A stretch of DNA of 64,000 nt, taken from NCBI RefSeq assembly GCF_029109325.1, contig NZ_JAQKQJ010000021.1:116475-180474 (forward strand). Direction: 5' to 3'. Every line of letters begins with the position of its first letter. The first letter of the stretch is position 1. Positions 1-10,159 of this stretch are shown here, piece after piece. The translations under genes and the position numbers were made by a program. The stretch is from Nodosilinea sp. PGN35. Lineage in GTDB: Bacteria > Cyanobacteriota > Cyanobacteriia > Phormidesmidales > Phormidesmidaceae. Below the pieces are notes generated by a model. The model saw nothing but the letters and a program-made list of their open reading frames with translations, ran no database searches and was not told where the DNA came from.

Positions 1-1070
1 CGTCTCTGCCCCTTCGTACACACCATCATTCGTAATGGTGGTGCGGACTAAAAGCGTGCCGCCTGCGGGGATGCTCACTAGCGCGTTGGCGGTGTAGTTT
101 ACCCAGTCGGTGCCATCCCAGTACTGGAGGGCAGGGCCGTAGTCGGCTCCGATCGCAGTGCCATCGGCCAGGCTAAGGGTGACTTGCTGATTAGCCGCTC
201 CCCCTACAGAGAAGACGGCATAGGGCGAAGCTTCATTGACCGTAGGGCTCGTGACCGTCAACAAACGGTCATCGTCCAGATTGGTGGTAGTGGTATCGGG
301 AACACCACCAGTCACGGTGCCAGGATATTTAACGCCCGTGCCGTCATCAACAATAGTGCCGGTACCGGTCGTGCCAGTACCACCGGTATTCGTTGCCGTT
401 AGGCTAAACGTCTCTGCCCCTTCGTACACACCATCATTCGTAATGGTGGTGCGGACTAAAAGCGTGCCGCCTGCGGGGATGCTCACTAGCGCGTTGGCGG
501 TGTAGTTTACCCAGTCGGTGCCATCCCAGTACTGGAGGGCAGGGCCGTAGTCGGCTCCGGTAGCAGTACCATCGGCCAAGCTAAGGGTGACTTGCTGGTT
601 GGCCGCTCCCCCTACAGAGAAGACGGCATAGGGCGAAGCTTCATTGACCGTAGGGCTCGTGACCGTCAACAAACGGTCATCGTCCAGATTGGTGGTAGTG
701 GTATCGGGAACACCACCAGTCACGTTGCCAGGATATTTAACGCCCGTGCCGTCATCAACAATAGTGCCGGTACCGGTCGTGCCAGTGCCACCTGTATTCG
801 TTGCCGTTAGGGTGAACGTCTCTGCCCCTTCGTACACCCCATCATTCGTAATGGTGGTGCGGACTAAAAGCGTGCCGCCTGCGGGGATGCTCACTAGCGC
901 GTTGGCGGTGTAGTTTACCCAGTCGGTGCCATCCCAGTACTGAAGACCAGGGCCATAGTCAGCCCCAGTGGCAGTACCATCGGCCAGGCTAAGGGTGACT
1001 TGCTGGTTAGCCGCTCCACCCACTTCAAAGATGGCGTAGGGAGAGGCTTCGTTAACGGTAGGGCTGCTCA
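1..1070 (-). repeat. 408-bp tandem repeats inside the giant protein gene
   Basis: The sequence at 1 recurs at 409 and at 817, an exact 408-bp (136-codon) period. Units 1-408 and 409-816 differ by only a handful of bases, and a third, more diverged copy extends to about 1070. Each unit encodes one Calx-beta-like domain running from SPTVNEASPYA to the next. Near identity implies recent tandem duplication or gene conversion, and the array continues past the window edge. Confidence 0.9.
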
Positions 1071-4000
1071 CCGTTACAGGCAGATTGCCGTCTTGAATGG
1101 TGCCAACACCGACAGCACTTTTCGTGCCACCGCTGGTGTAGGTTGCCGTCAGCGAAAAGGTTTCAGCGACTTCAACTAAAGAATCAGCGGTGATGCTGGT
1201 GCGAATCTGGAAGTTGCCCCCTGCGGGAATGGTGACGTTGCCTCCGGCGTACGGTAGCCAGGTCGTCCCGCCATCCAGGGAGTATTCTAGGCCGCCATTG
1301 CCAAAGTCTTCGCCATTGTTGAGCACACCATCTGTTTCTGCCGTGGCGGGGTTGGCCCCCGAACCGGCGATCGCAAGCGAGACGGTTTGCCCAGCCACCC
1401 CGGCAACCGTGAAGATGGCGTAGGGGTCAGTGCCTTCAGTGACCGTGGGGCTCGTCACCGTTAGCAAGCGGTCATCGTCTAGGGCGGTTGTCACCGCATC
1501 TGGAACGCCGCCGGTCACGGTACCGGGGAATTTCGTGCCGGTGCCATCATCGACAATGGTGGCGGTGGCGGTGCTGGTGACCGTTGTCCCCGCGATAATG
1601 TCGGCTTTGAGGGTGAAAGTTTCTGGGCCTTCGTAGAGGGTATCGGCCTCGCTGCCAATGTTTGCTCTGACGTAGACAATGCCCGATCCGCCGGTACCCG
1701 GCACAACGGGCACAGAGTAGTCATCGTCCCCGGTGCTGTAGGCAAACCAGGTGGTGCCATCGTAGGAGTACTCCAGAGTAAAGCCGGTGATGGTGGCATC
1801 TTGATCGGCTGGAGAGGCTGTATTGCCCAAGGTGAGGAAGAGGTTTTGCCCAGCCGTAGCCGTAACCGTGAAGAGGGCGTAGGGTGAGGCTTCGTTCACT
1901 GGCGTGGCGGCTACCACGGCGACACTCAGATCACTATCTAGGCCAGTAGTATCGATGTCGGGAGTTCCGCCGGTTACGGTGCCGGGGTATTTGACCCCGG
2001 TGCCGTCATCAACGATGGTGCCTAAACCTTGGGTGCTGGTGCCGCCAGTATTGGTGGCCGTTAGGGCAAAGTTCTCAGACCCTTCATAGACTCCGTCTTG
2101 AAGAATTCCGGTGCGTACCAGCAAGGTGCCCGCCGCTGGAATCTGGATGAAGGTGTTGGCAGTGTAGGTCGCCCATGTGGTGCCGTTCCAGTACTCTAAA
2201 CCAGGGCCGTAGTCAGTTCCGGCCCCGGTAGCGGTGCCGTCGGTGAGGCCGAGTTTGACCCACTGATTGGCGACCCCGCCCACTGAAAAGATCGCGTAGG
2301 GTGACGCTTCGTTGACCGTGGGGCTGCTGACCGTTAGGGGGCGATCGTCGTCTTTGGTGACGGCACCGTCGGTGGTGCCATCGCTCACGCCGTTGGTGTT
2401 GAAGGTGAGGCCGGTGCCGTTGTCTGCGATCGCAGCCGTACCCACCGCCGCTGTACCCGCCCTATTGGTAGCCGTCAGGGTAAAGGTTTCTGGCCCCTCA
2501 AAAACGGCATCGTCGAGAATTACGGCGCGAACAAAGAGCAGCCCATCGGGATTGGCAGCTCCGCCAGGAATGGTGTTGGGAATGGCCGCTGGGGTACCGG
2601 CATACTCAACCCAGGCACTGCCATTCCAGTATTCGAGGTTGGGGGAGAAATCACTGCCCTGGGTGGCTGTTCCGGCGGCGAGGGCAAGGCTGACCAACTG
2701 ATCGGGGGCACCATCGACGGTGAATACGGCGTAGGGTGAGCCTTCGTTGACCGTGGGGCTCGTGACCGTGAGCGCTCGGTTGTCTGGGGTGACGGTGATG
2801 GGAATGGTATTGATGGCCTGTAGCCCTAACCCATCGGTAGCGGTAACGGTGAGCGCATCGGCTCCATTAAAGGATGGGTTGCCCTGGTAGCTGAGGGTGG
2901 CCAGGGCCAGGTTGATCTGCTCTTGGCTGCCCGACAGGGTGAGGGTAGCAGAATTGTTAGAGCCGCTAGAAATTGTGGCCCCATTCAGGTTGCCGATACT
3001 CAACTGGCCATTGTTAACCGTTAGCTGAACGCTGGCCAGTTCACTGGCAATGATCTGTCCAACGGCATTCTCAGGGTCGCTGATGGAGATGGATGCGATC
3101 GCAAGACCAGTGTTCTCCGCAGCCGTCAACAGAGCTGGCACCGTATTGATCGGCGCATCGTTGGCACCGTTGACGGTGATAGTTAGGCTGGTGGTATGGG
3201 TGCCGCCAGCGGTGTCTCTGACTTCGTAGGTAAAGGTGTCGATGACGCTTTGCCCCACAGCCAGGGCGTTGACGGCGCTGTTGCCGTTGTTGACGGTATA
3301 GCTGTAGCTGCCGTCGGGGTTGATGACGAGGGTGCCGTAGGTGCCGACAACGTTGGTGTTGGCCGCAACAGCGGTAGTCGGAGCGCCCGTGCCCGCAATA
3401 ACTCTCGCCACGGTCTTGGTGTCACCGGCATCGTTGTCGGTGTCGTTGAGCAGCACATTGCCCGTGGGATTAAATCCAGGGATATCGTTGCCAGTGCCGC
3501 CCGCCTCGGTGGCTGTGGCGGCATCGGCTACGGCCACCGGGTTATCATTCGCCCCCTGTATCGTGATGGTGATGCTGGCGACATCGGTTTGGCTGTTACT
3601 ACCATCTCTGATGGTGTATATGAACGTATCAGTGAGGGACTGCCCAGCATTTAAGGCGTCCACCGTCGCGTTGGCATCATCCAGGTCGTAGCTGTAGCTA
3701 CCATCACTGTTGATCGTTAAGGACCCGTAAGCCCCCGCTAAGGCTGCCCCCACGGTGCCTGCCGTGCCATTGAACGAAATCCCGGTGACGGTGAGGGTAC
3801 CCCCGGCGGAGGTATCGGCATTATTGCCTGTGCCCGCCCCGGTAATAGCATTGTTGCCACCTGGAGCAATATCACTACCTTCGGTGACGGTGACGGCATC
3901 GGCGATCGCGTTGGGCGGGTTGGTTTGGACACTCACGTTGATAGTGAGGGTTGCGGTGCTCGTCGCGTTCAACCCATCGTTCATGGTGTAGTTGAACGTG

Positions 4001-7000
4001 TCTACCTTATTGCCGCTCGTTAGGTTGCTGTAAGCGGTATAGGTATAAGCACCCGTTCCCGTATTTAATTGCAGCGTGCCATATTGCCCGGTCAGGGTTA
4101 CGGTGCCCGTGAGCGCCTGGGTAAAGGTGAGATTTGGACTTGATGTGCTGACTTGCAACGCCGCACCATCGACCGTAATCTTTTGGGCAACAGGGTCATA
4201 GGCCGTCACCGTGCGGGTAAAGGTGCCGCCGCCTTCTAACGCGCCCGTGACGGTCATGCCCACCGAAATTGAGCCGTTGACGCCGCTGACGCCGACGGTG
4301 TTGCTGCTGGATGAACTATTAGTGGCGGTGGTGGCAGCGGTATTCACACTCGCCGTACCCGCTAAGTCAGTGGTAAATCGTAGGGTTGGATTACCAGATA
4401 GAGCAGTAACGGTCGGGGTATTGAACGTAATGCTCCCAGTAGCAGAGTTATAGCTAGCTACGGTAACTGGATTACCAAACGCATCGAGTAAAGCACCACC
4501 GCCATTAATAAAAACATAGTCTCCTATGTTGATACCCCCATTGAGCGTGGTGGGAGTTCCTGTGCTATTTAGGGGCGCAGTATTAGCAGCCGTTGTACCT
4601 GCTGAGTTGGTGGTAAATCGTAGGGTTGGATTGCCCGACAGACTGGTTACAGTGGGGGCACTGAAAGTTATCGCTCCAGTGGCCGAGTTATAGGTACTGA
4701 CGGTGATTTGAGCACCATTGGCATCGAGTAAAGGCGAACCATCCGCATCGCGAAAAACAAACTCGCCCGGATTAATACCGCCATTGCCGACTGTGGTTGT
4801 CGTATTGATCGTGTTAATTAGCGCATCATTAACATTTCCTGTTCCATTGGAGTTTTGTGTAAAAATCAAACTATTGCCATTGGCCAGCGTAACATTCGTC
4901 GGTTGCGCGCTTAAGGTGATGGTAGAGCCGCTGATGGTCGCAACAGTAATGGGAGTCGCGCCATTTAATAATGGTGTTGTCGTATTGGTTAAATAGACAG
5001 AATCACCTGGTTGTACACCATTGTTGCCCCCGTTAATAGTTCCAAGAACAATGGAGCTTATAGCCGTTGTGCTAGGTGAGGCTGCCCCGATCGTGACCGA
5101 GAGAATACCTGTTGGAGAGACGGTACCAACAGTCACACCCGAGGTGGTTCCTGTGGTTGATCCGGTGGCGGTGGAGGTAGTTGCCCCGATCGATTTGCTG
5201 TCGCCCGCATCCACATCGGTGTCGTTGTTCAGCACATTGCCAGTAATTGGCGTAGTGGGCAGGGCGGCAGCGGTGCCGCTGACGGAGTTAAAGTCATCAT
5301 TGGCGATCGGGCTATCGTTGGCACCCTGAATGGTCACCGCTAGGGTGCTGGTAGAGGTTGCCCCCACCGCATCTCTGATGGTGTAGGTGAAGGTTTCGGT
5401 GAGGGTGTTGCTGCTCAGGCGCAGCGCCTGGACGGCGGCACTGCTGTTGTTGACGGTGTAGGTGTAGCTGCCATCGGCCCCGATCGCCAGGCTGCCGTAC
5501 AGCCCCGTCACCGTCGCCGGGCTAGAGCCCGACGTGCTGCCCGCCGCCGGAATTCCCGTAGAGTTGGCCGCCGCATTGCCGACCGAGGTGACGGTTTTGG
5601 TGTCGCCTGCATCGACATCGGTGTCGTTGGTCAAGACATTGCCGGTGGGGTTTGTACCGGCTGTGCCATTGTTGATGCCCCCGGCTTCAACGGCGGTAGC
5701 GGTATCGGCTACGGCAACCGGGGCATCGTTAACCGGGGTGACGTTGAAGGTGATGATGTTGGGCGTGGGGTCGAGGTTGACACCGCCGTTGGCCGTGCCG
5801 CCGCTGTCGCGCACCTGAAAGGTGAAATTGGCGTAGTTGGCACCACTGCCATTGACAACCGGGGTATAAACCAGCAGCGGAATCTGGGCGGCGGTAATCT
5901 CAGCACCGGCCACCAGGGGCGCGCCGTTGAGGGTGAGGCTACCGGTGGTCGGCAGCGTGGTGATGACCACCCCCTGCAAGCTGTGGGGCGGGCTGTCGTT
6001 GCTATCGGTAAAGCCAAAGTCGCTGGCTGAGAAGGTGTAGGCGTTGTCTTCGTTGATCGTGACTGTTTTATCGGCTCCGGCGGGTGCATCGTTGACGGGG
6101 GTAATGCTAATGGCCAGAGTAGCGGTGGTGGTCAGCGCCCCATCGGAAACTGTGTAGGTGACGATCGGCACGGGGCCAGCATAGTTAGCGGCGGGCTGAA
6201 AGCTATAGGCCCCATCGCGGTTGACGATCAGGGTACCGCTGGCCAGATTGAGGGTGCGGGATGGGGTGCCCGCGTCAAGGGTGTAGGTGGTGCCGGAAAC
6301 CACAAACTGAGTGACTTGCAGGGGGTCGTTGTTGGGGTCGGTGTCGTTGGCCAACAGGTTGCCGGTTACCGGCAGGGTGCCGTCTTCTAAAACGGTGGCG
6401 ATATCGTTGGCGGCGATCGGGGGCAGGGGGGGCTGATACCCAAAAATATCTTTCCAGCTCGAGCTGGTGCTGTAGGGGCCGCCGCCAATGTCGCCGTTGA
6501 CGGCGTTGAGGCTGTTAGAAGCGGTTAACCCGGCAGCGTAAACTTTAGTTTGGTTGCTGGGCCACTGGGGAATTTCTTTGTAAACCGATGAGGGGTTGCC
6601 GCCGTTGTAGGTGTTAGCGACTAGACTACGGAACGCACTGAGTTGGGCTAGGGTAAAGCTAAAAACGTAGTAATTTTCCTTAACACTATCCCCATCGACA
6701 TCGAGATCTACGACGCCATCGGAACCGACTCTCACCGCTGGCCCATACACCTTAAAGTTAGATGGGTTAGTCGAGCTACCTGTCTTTAAGTTGTAGTAGG
6801 TGCCGGTATTGGCAGCAGGTATAACCGTATTGTTAGGTCGGGTGTTGGCATCGGCTGCTATTCCCCTAACGATGGGAATAAAGTCGTACTCAAGCACTGA
6901 GTAACTGCCGGTAACATTGCCCACGTTCACCTGAATGGTGAAATCGGGGCTACCATCGCCATCCACATCGACAAATATGCCCATTAGGGCTTTGAAGTTG

Positions 7001-7761
7001 CCCGACTGAGGCTCAGCTAGCACCTTAAAAGCAATACTGGTGCCGTCGGCTTGAATCTGTAAATAGGGCGTAGCGTCATTGCCCACCAGATCGGAGGCAT
7101 TGGCTGTCCAGCTGCCGTCGGAAAGGGCTTTGTTTGGGTCACCAGTACGGGCCAGATTTTGCCACAGAGAAGAGGCTGGATCAAAGGCGATCGCCTGCTC
7201 AACAACTAACTCTTGCCCATCTAAGCTAATGACGTTGGTATCATCCTCAGCCCGCAAAAAAGCCAGCTGATTGGCATTTAAGACAGTGCCCTGAACCAGC
7301 GCCGCAAAGATTGCCCCTTCATCTCCAGCGCTGTCAACACCACCGTTGATCTGATCGTCAAAACTGTGGCCTAATTCTTCTAGCAGCACCGACTGAATTT
7401 GGGCGGCAGAAGCAGTGCTCAGCCAATCGCCATTGAGGTAGACGGTGGGCTGCCCGGTGGTGCCAGTGGCACTGTAGGCCCCCAGCGCCCCCTTGAGTTC
7501 AGCAGCGCTGCGAGTTTCTAGGCGAGTAGAGTAGTTGCCATCGAGCACGCGCTGCCTAAGGTCTAGGGCATTGGCGGTCCAGCTGCTAGACTCGATAGTT
7601 GCCCCGAAAGGAATAGCCGCCTGGGACAGAAAATTTTCTTGCTGAAACCAATCTGTCAGGCGATCGCGGAGGAGAGCAGCGATGGGGCTGAGTAGACTGG
7701 CGTAGACTGGCGAAATATTGGCCAGATCAAAGAGTTGCTTGGCGGGCAGCGGTGGGGTCAT
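1..7761 (-). CDS. Giant cadherin/VCBS- and Calx-beta-like repeat protein, C-terminus beyond window
   Basis: The minus frame is open without a stop from the ATG at 7761 to base 1, giving at least 2587 residues; the next in-frame stop upstream is at 7804-7806. Around residues 125-150 there is an E-L-G-H-S segment, an HExxH-like signature common in the N-terminus of large cyanobacterial surface proteins. Residues about 250-450 resemble a fibre or choice-of-anchor type domain. From about 455 to 1650 come cadherin/VCBS-type repeats with recurring VNDAP, GANDAP and NVLxNDTD motifs. From about 1670 on there are seven Calx-beta-like units marked by SPTVNE. No N-terminal signal peptide is visible, which fits type I secretion, but the C-terminal signal is not in the window. 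Likely role: secreted or surface adhesin. That function is inference; the repeat families are recognised from sequence. Confidence 0.85.
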   Translation of the reverse strand, partial: MTPPLPAKQLFDLANISPVYASLLSPIAALLRDRLTDWFQQENFLSQAAIPFGATIESSSWTANALDLRQRVLDGNYSTRLETRSAAELKGALGAYSATGTTGQPTVYLNGDWLSTASAAQIQSVLLEELGHSFDDQINGGVDSAGDEGAIFAALVQGTVLNANQLAFLRAEDDTNVISLDGQELVVEQAIAFDPASSLWQNLARTGDPNKALSDGSWTANASDLVGNDATPYLQIQADGTSIAFKVLAEPQSGNFKALMGIFVDVDGDGSPDFTIQVNVGNVTGSYSVLEYDFIPIVRGIAADANTRPNNTVIPAANTGTYYNLKTGSSTNPSNFKVYGPAVRVGSDGVVDLDVDGDSVKENYYVFSFTLAQLSAFRSLVANTYNGGNPSSVYKEIPQWPSNQTKVYAAGLTASNSLNAVNGDIGGGPYSTSSSWKDIFGYQPPLPPIAANDIATVLEDGTLPVTGNLLANDTDPNNDPLQVTQFVVSGTTYTLDAGTPSRTLNLASGTLIVNRDGAYSFQPAANYAGPVPIVTYTVSDGALTTTATLAISITPVNDAPAGADKTVTINEDNAYTFSASDFGFTDSNDSPPHSLQGVVITTLPTTGSLTLNGAPLVAGAEITAAQIPLLVYTPVVNGSGANYANFTFQVRDSGGTANGGVNLDPTPNIITFNVTPVNDAPVAVADTATAVEAGGINNGTAGTNPTGNVLTNDTDVDAGDTKTVTSVGNAAANSTGIPAAGSTSGSSPATVTGLYGSLAIGADGSYTYTVNNSSAAVQALRLSSNTLTETFTYTIRDAVGATSTSTLAVTIQGANDSPIANDDFNSVSGTAAALPTTPITGNVLNNDTDVDAGDSKSIGATTSTATGSTTGTTSGVTVGTVSPTGILSVTIGAASPSTTAISSIVLGTINGGNNGVQPGDSVYLTNTTTPLLNGATPITVATISGSTITLSAQPTNVTLANGNSLIFTQNSNGTGNVNDALINTINTTTTVGNGGINPGEFVFRDADGSPLLDANGAQITVSTYNSATGAITFSAPTVTSLSGNPTLRFTTNSAGTTAANTAPLNSTGTPTTLNGGINIGDYVFINGGGALLDAFGNPVTVASYNSATGSITFNTPTVTALSGNPTLRFTTDLAGTASVNTAATTATNSSSSSNTVGVSGVNGSISVGMTVTGALEGGGTFTRTVTAYDPVAQKITVDGAALQVSTSSPNLTFTQALTGTVTLTGQYGTLQLNTGTGAYTYTAYSNLTSGNKVDTFNYTMNDGLNATSTATLTINVSVQTNPPNAIADAVTVTEGSDIAPGGNNAITGAGTGNNADTSAGGTLTVTGISFNGTAGTVGAALAGAYGSLTINSDGSYSYDLDDANATVDALNAGQSLTDTFIYTIRDGSNSQTDVASITITIQGANDNPVAVADAATATEAGGTGNDIPGFNPTGNVLLNDTDNDAGDTKTVARVIAGTGAPTTAVAANTNVVGTYGTLVINPDGSYSYTVNNGNSAVNALAVGQSVIDTFTYEVRDTAGGTHTTSLTITVNGANDAPINTVPALLTAAENTGLAIASISISDPENAVGQIIASELASVQLTVNNGQLSIGNLNGATISSGSNNSATLTLSGSQEQINLALATLSYQGNPSFNGADALTVTATDGLGLQAINTIPITVTPDNRALTVTSPTVNEGSPYAVFTVDGAPDQLVSLALAAGTATQGSDFSPNLEYWNGSAWVEYAGTPAAIPNTIPGGAANPDGLLFVRAVILDDAVFEGPETFTLTATNRAGTAAVGTAAIADNGTGLTFNTNGVSDGTTDGAVTKDDDRPLTVSSPTVNEASPYAIFSVGGVANQWVKLGLTDGTATGAGTDYGPGLEYWNGTTWATYTANTFIQIPAAGTLLVRTGILQDGVYEGSENFALTATNTGGTSTQGLGTIVDDGTGVKYPGTVTGGTPDIDTTGLDSDLSVAVVAATPVNEASPYALFTVTATAGQNLFLTLGNTASPADQDATITGFTLEYSYDGTTWFAYSTGDDDYSVPVVPGTGGSGIVYVRANIGSEADTLYEGPETFTLKADIIAGTTVTSTATATIVDDGTGTKFPGTVTGGVPDAVTTALDDDRLLTVTSPTVTEGTDPYAIFTVAGVAGQTVSLAIAGSGANPATAETDGVLNNGEDFGNGGLEYSLDGGTTWLPYAGGNVTIPAGGNFQIRTSITADSLVEVAETFSLTATYTSGGTKSAVGVGTIQDGNLPVTVSSPTVNEASPYAIFEVGGAANQQVTLSLADGTATGADYGPGLQYWDGTDWVNYTANALVSIPAGGTLLVRTTITNDGVYEGAETFTLTATNTGGTGTTGTGTIVDDGTGVKYPGNVTGGVPDTTTTNLDDDRLLTVTSPTVNEASPYAVFSVGGAANQQVTLSLADGTATGADYGPALQYWDGTDWVNYTANALVSIPAGGTLLVRTTITNDGVYEGAETFSLTATNTGGTGTTGTGTIVDDGTGVKYPGTVTGGVPDTTTTNLDDDRLLTVTSPTVNEASPYAVFSVGGAANQQVTLSLADGTAIGADYGPALQYWDGTDWVNYTANALVSIPAGGTLLVRTTITNDGVYEGAET
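4372..4860 (-). repeat. 240-bp (80-residue) internal repeats in the giant protein gene
   Basis: A block beginning tggtaaatcg at 4371 recurs at 4611, a 240-bp spacing that keeps the reading frame. The encoded units share the pattern NSATG-ITF-PTVT-LSGNP-LRFTT, and a more diverged third unit follows towards 4860. They form a separate repeat family from the Calx-beta-like units, at about residues 970-1130. Confidence 0.7.
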
Positions 7762-8149
7762 TGGCAGCAATGTCCTAAAGGGAGCAATCGCAGAGAACTG
7801 TCCTCAGTATTCCCATGGAGTTTGCCTGCCGCGCAGCGAAAAGAGAGTTATTGCCGCAGTCAAGTTCAGCAAAATTCTGCGGATAAAAGCAGCACATTTT
7901 AGAGCGCCGCCAGCGCCCTAGATTAGACAATATTTTTGACAAAAAGGTATCGAGTTTGTAACGAGTAAATTCGATTTGGAAGAGGTTTTAACGTTTTGAG
8001 TTTCAGCTGTGGTTTTGAGAGGCAGCCTTAGATCAAGCACAGCTGAATGGCCTTGAGGTGGGCGGTCAAGTATACCCAGATGTAGTAGCTCAAAACCACC
8101 TCTTTTTAATCTGTTGCTATTGTTTGGGTGTAGTACGGCGGCTGGTGCC
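7762..8149. other. Intergenic region with an inverted repeat
   Basis: This 388-bp divergent gap lies between the giant surface-protein gene (minus) and the AEC transporter (plus), so it should hold both promoters. The only structure I see is a perfect 10-bp inverted repeat, TTCAGCTGTG at 8002-8011 and its complement at 8038-8047. It is AT-richer than its surroundings around 7920-8000. Short ORFs here lack coding character. Confidence 0.5.
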
Positions 8150-9058
8150 ATGTTTGTTCAACTTTTGCCGCTGATTTTAGTGGCCTGCCTTGGCCACGGC
8201 CTCAAGCAAGCCGGGGTGCTGGGGCCAAGCGACGCCAGGGCGATCGGTACCCTGCTCACCCATCTGGCCCTGCCCGCCGTCATTCTCAAGGCGCTGGCAA
8301 CAGCCTCGATTACCCCCGAGCTGGTATATCTGCCGCTGTCGGCGCTGGTAGTGGTGCTCGGGCTCACCCTGATTGGCCTACTCACCGTGCGCTGCCTGGG
8401 GTGGGAAAGGGCCAGGGCTGGAGCGTTGGTGACCACATTTCCCACCTTTGAAGGCGGGGCGGTGGGCTACCCACTGATGCTGCTGACCTTTGGCGAAGTC
8501 GGGCTCAGCCGCATCGTGCTGTTTGATCTGGCCCAGGCCATCTACCTGCTGACGGTGGTGTACTGCCTGTCAGCCTGGTTCGGCCAGACGGGGGTGACCG
8601 CCCGCGCCGTGGCGCTCAAGCTTGGGCAAACCCCGTTCTTTTGGGCAATTGTGCTGGGGTTGCTGATGAACGGCCTGGGCCTCACCCACCCGGCGGTGCT
8701 GGGCCTGCTGGATATTGTGGGGGGCAGCTTTTTGCTGCTGGTGCTGCTGGTCGTGGGAATGGAGTTTGAGGTACAAATAGCCGGGCTTGGGGGGTACGGC
8801 CTAGTGGCCCTGGCCAAACTTAGCTGTGGCCTGGGCCTGGGCTGGCTGGCGGCGATCGCCTTTGGTCTAGCGGGGGTAGAGCGGGCGGCGGTGCTGGCGG
8901 GGGCAGGGCTACCCCCCAGCCTGCTGACGCTGTTTTTCACCGCCGAGAACGGGTTAGACAGCCGCTTCGCCAGCAGTTTCATTTCGGTGGCCATACCGCT
9001 ATACCTGGCGGTGATGGCCCCGCTGCTAGCGGGGATAGCGGGCGCTGGGCCGGGATGA
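8150..9058 (+). CDS. AEC-family (auxin efflux carrier-like) permease
   Basis: This is a 302-residue very hydrophobic inner-membrane protein with about ten predicted transmembrane segments in two halves, beginning FVQLLPLILVACLGHGL. The fold and the PAVILKALA and GLPPSLLTLFF segments match AEC permeases (auxin efflux carrier, or malonate transporter MdcF-like), which export small organic anions. The start is taken at the ATG at 8150 because the first hydrophobic helix begins there; an ATG 12 codons upstream adds only an unlikely polar leader. Substrate unknown. It is a single gene with no obvious operon partner. Confidence 0.8.
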   Translation: MFVQLLPLILVACLGHGLKQAGVLGPSDARAIGTLLTHLALPAVILKALATASITPELVYLPLSALVVVLGLTLIGLLTVRCLGWERARAGALVTTFPTFEGGAVGYPLMLLTFGEVGLSRIVLFDLAQAIYLLTVVYCLSAWFGQTGVTARAVALKLGQTPFFWAIVLGLLMNGLGLTHPAVLGLLDIVGGSFLLLVLLVVGMEFEVQIAGLGGYGLVALAKLSCGLGLGWLAAIAFGLAGVERAAVLAGAGLPPSLLTLFFTAENGLDSRFASSFISVAIPLYLAVMAPLLAGIAGAGPG

Positions 9059-9273
9059 AGGGAATGGCGCTGGGCAAACAAACCCCGGTCTAGGGCTGAG
9101 GCCCCCCGGCAAAATTCCCCTTCCCGTACGGAATGGCCAGCCTTCGCCCTGTAGTTCCCTTTGGCAAAGTTAAAGTTGAGTCACCCGCCCCCGGTGCACC
9201 TGTAGCGGAGGGCGGGTTTTCCCCCAAAAGCTTGCGGTGGTGCTGTACGATAGCTCCGGCGGGCCACCGTGCC

Positions 9274-10014
9274 CTAGGGCAGCTGCCCGGAGGGGGGCGG
9301 CACCCTGTCGGAGGCAGAGCGCTCCAGTTCTTCCCTGAGCAAGTTGTCGTAAATCCGGGGTAGGCGGGCGGTCATGCTGTTGGACTCAATGCCGTAGCCA
9401 AGGCTAGTCCAGGTGCCCGAGAGGCGGCGCAGCACCTCGTCTAGGCGACCGTCGCGCAGGGCAGTGGGTATATCTAAATTCCAGGCCGAGGTATCTCTCA
9501 ACCAGTGGTAGACCACCAGGTCTTGGGACTGGGGGTCAAAGCTGTAGTCGCCCCAGCCCCCAAACCAGCTAGACGATTTGGGATGGTACTGGCGAGCTTT
9601 TTCTTGCCAGGTGGTGGTCAAAAACTGGTAGCGACCGGCGGCGGTGGTGCACTGGCCCTGATTAGGCCCGGCCACAATTGTGGTGCAAATGTTGGGGTGG
9701 CGGTTGAGCTGATGCACCAGTTCGCCACCGTAGAGCACGTTGTAGGGCTGGTTGATGTTGGATTCTGCCGCCGAAATCGTGCGCATCAAGGCCCGAATGT
9801 AGGGATCACCCCCAACCATAGCTAGGGGTACGGGGTGGCTGACCCAGACGGTTTTTTGCAGCTGGCTCAGGGTCGGACGCGGCAGCGATCGCACCCCCGC
9901 AATCCCTACGCCCAGCAGCAAAATCGCCAGCACAACCGCCCGCCGCCGCTTGGCAAGCTGCACCTGGCGCTGGCGAATACGATTGCGGGCAGGGCTAGAA
10001 GGCAGTGAAGTCAC
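9274..10014 (-). CDS. GH104-like lytic enzyme (lambda endolysin R family), membrane-anchored
   Basis: The 246-residue protein has a basic N-terminus followed by one transmembrane segment (about residues 27-45). Its catalytic domain resembles phage lambda R-type lytic transglycosylase: ISAAES with the presumed catalytic Glu, then YNVLYGGEL, HP, AAGRYQFL-TTW, FDPQSQD, and WTSLGYGIES near the end. It should cleave peptidoglycan glycan strands in the periplasm. The start appears to be GTG at 10014, with no good Shine-Dalgarno sequence. Cyanobacteria carry such chromosomal cell-wall enzymes, so there is no need to invoke a prophage, and no phage genes are adjacent. Confidence 0.8.
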   Translation of the reverse strand: MTSLPSSPARNRIRQRQVQLAKRRRAVVLAILLLGVGIAGVRSLPRPTLSQLQKTVWVSHPVPLAMVGGDPYIRALMRTISAAESNINQPYNVLYGGELVHQLNRHPNICTTIVAGPNQGQCTTAAGRYQFLTTTWQEKARQYHPKSSSWFGGWGDYSFDPQSQDLVVYHWLRDTSAWNLDIPTALRDGRLDEVLRRLSGTWTSLGYGIESNSMTARLPRIYDNLLREELERSASDRVPPPSGQLP

Positions 10015-10159
10015 AGGTGATCGATCTAACAGGAACAGTGACCAACAGGAACAGCAGCGGTTAGCAAACCCACAGGAGGAACAGGCCTACGGTGGGGCAA
10101 AAACTAAGCCAACGCCATAGTAGACCATTGGCCCGTAAACCTGTGCCGGGGTGTAACCC

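Noticed and set aside
184..5818. Many plus-strand ORFs of 60-150 codons over the giant protein gene
   Set aside because: They are shadows of the minus-strand repeats; the same ORFs recur at the 408-bp period, and their Pro/Val/Thr-rich translations lack domain features.
9274..10014. Prophage endolysin
   Set aside because: Although lambda R-like, the gene has a membrane anchor and sits among core genes with no phage genes nearby, so a host cell-wall enzyme is more likely.
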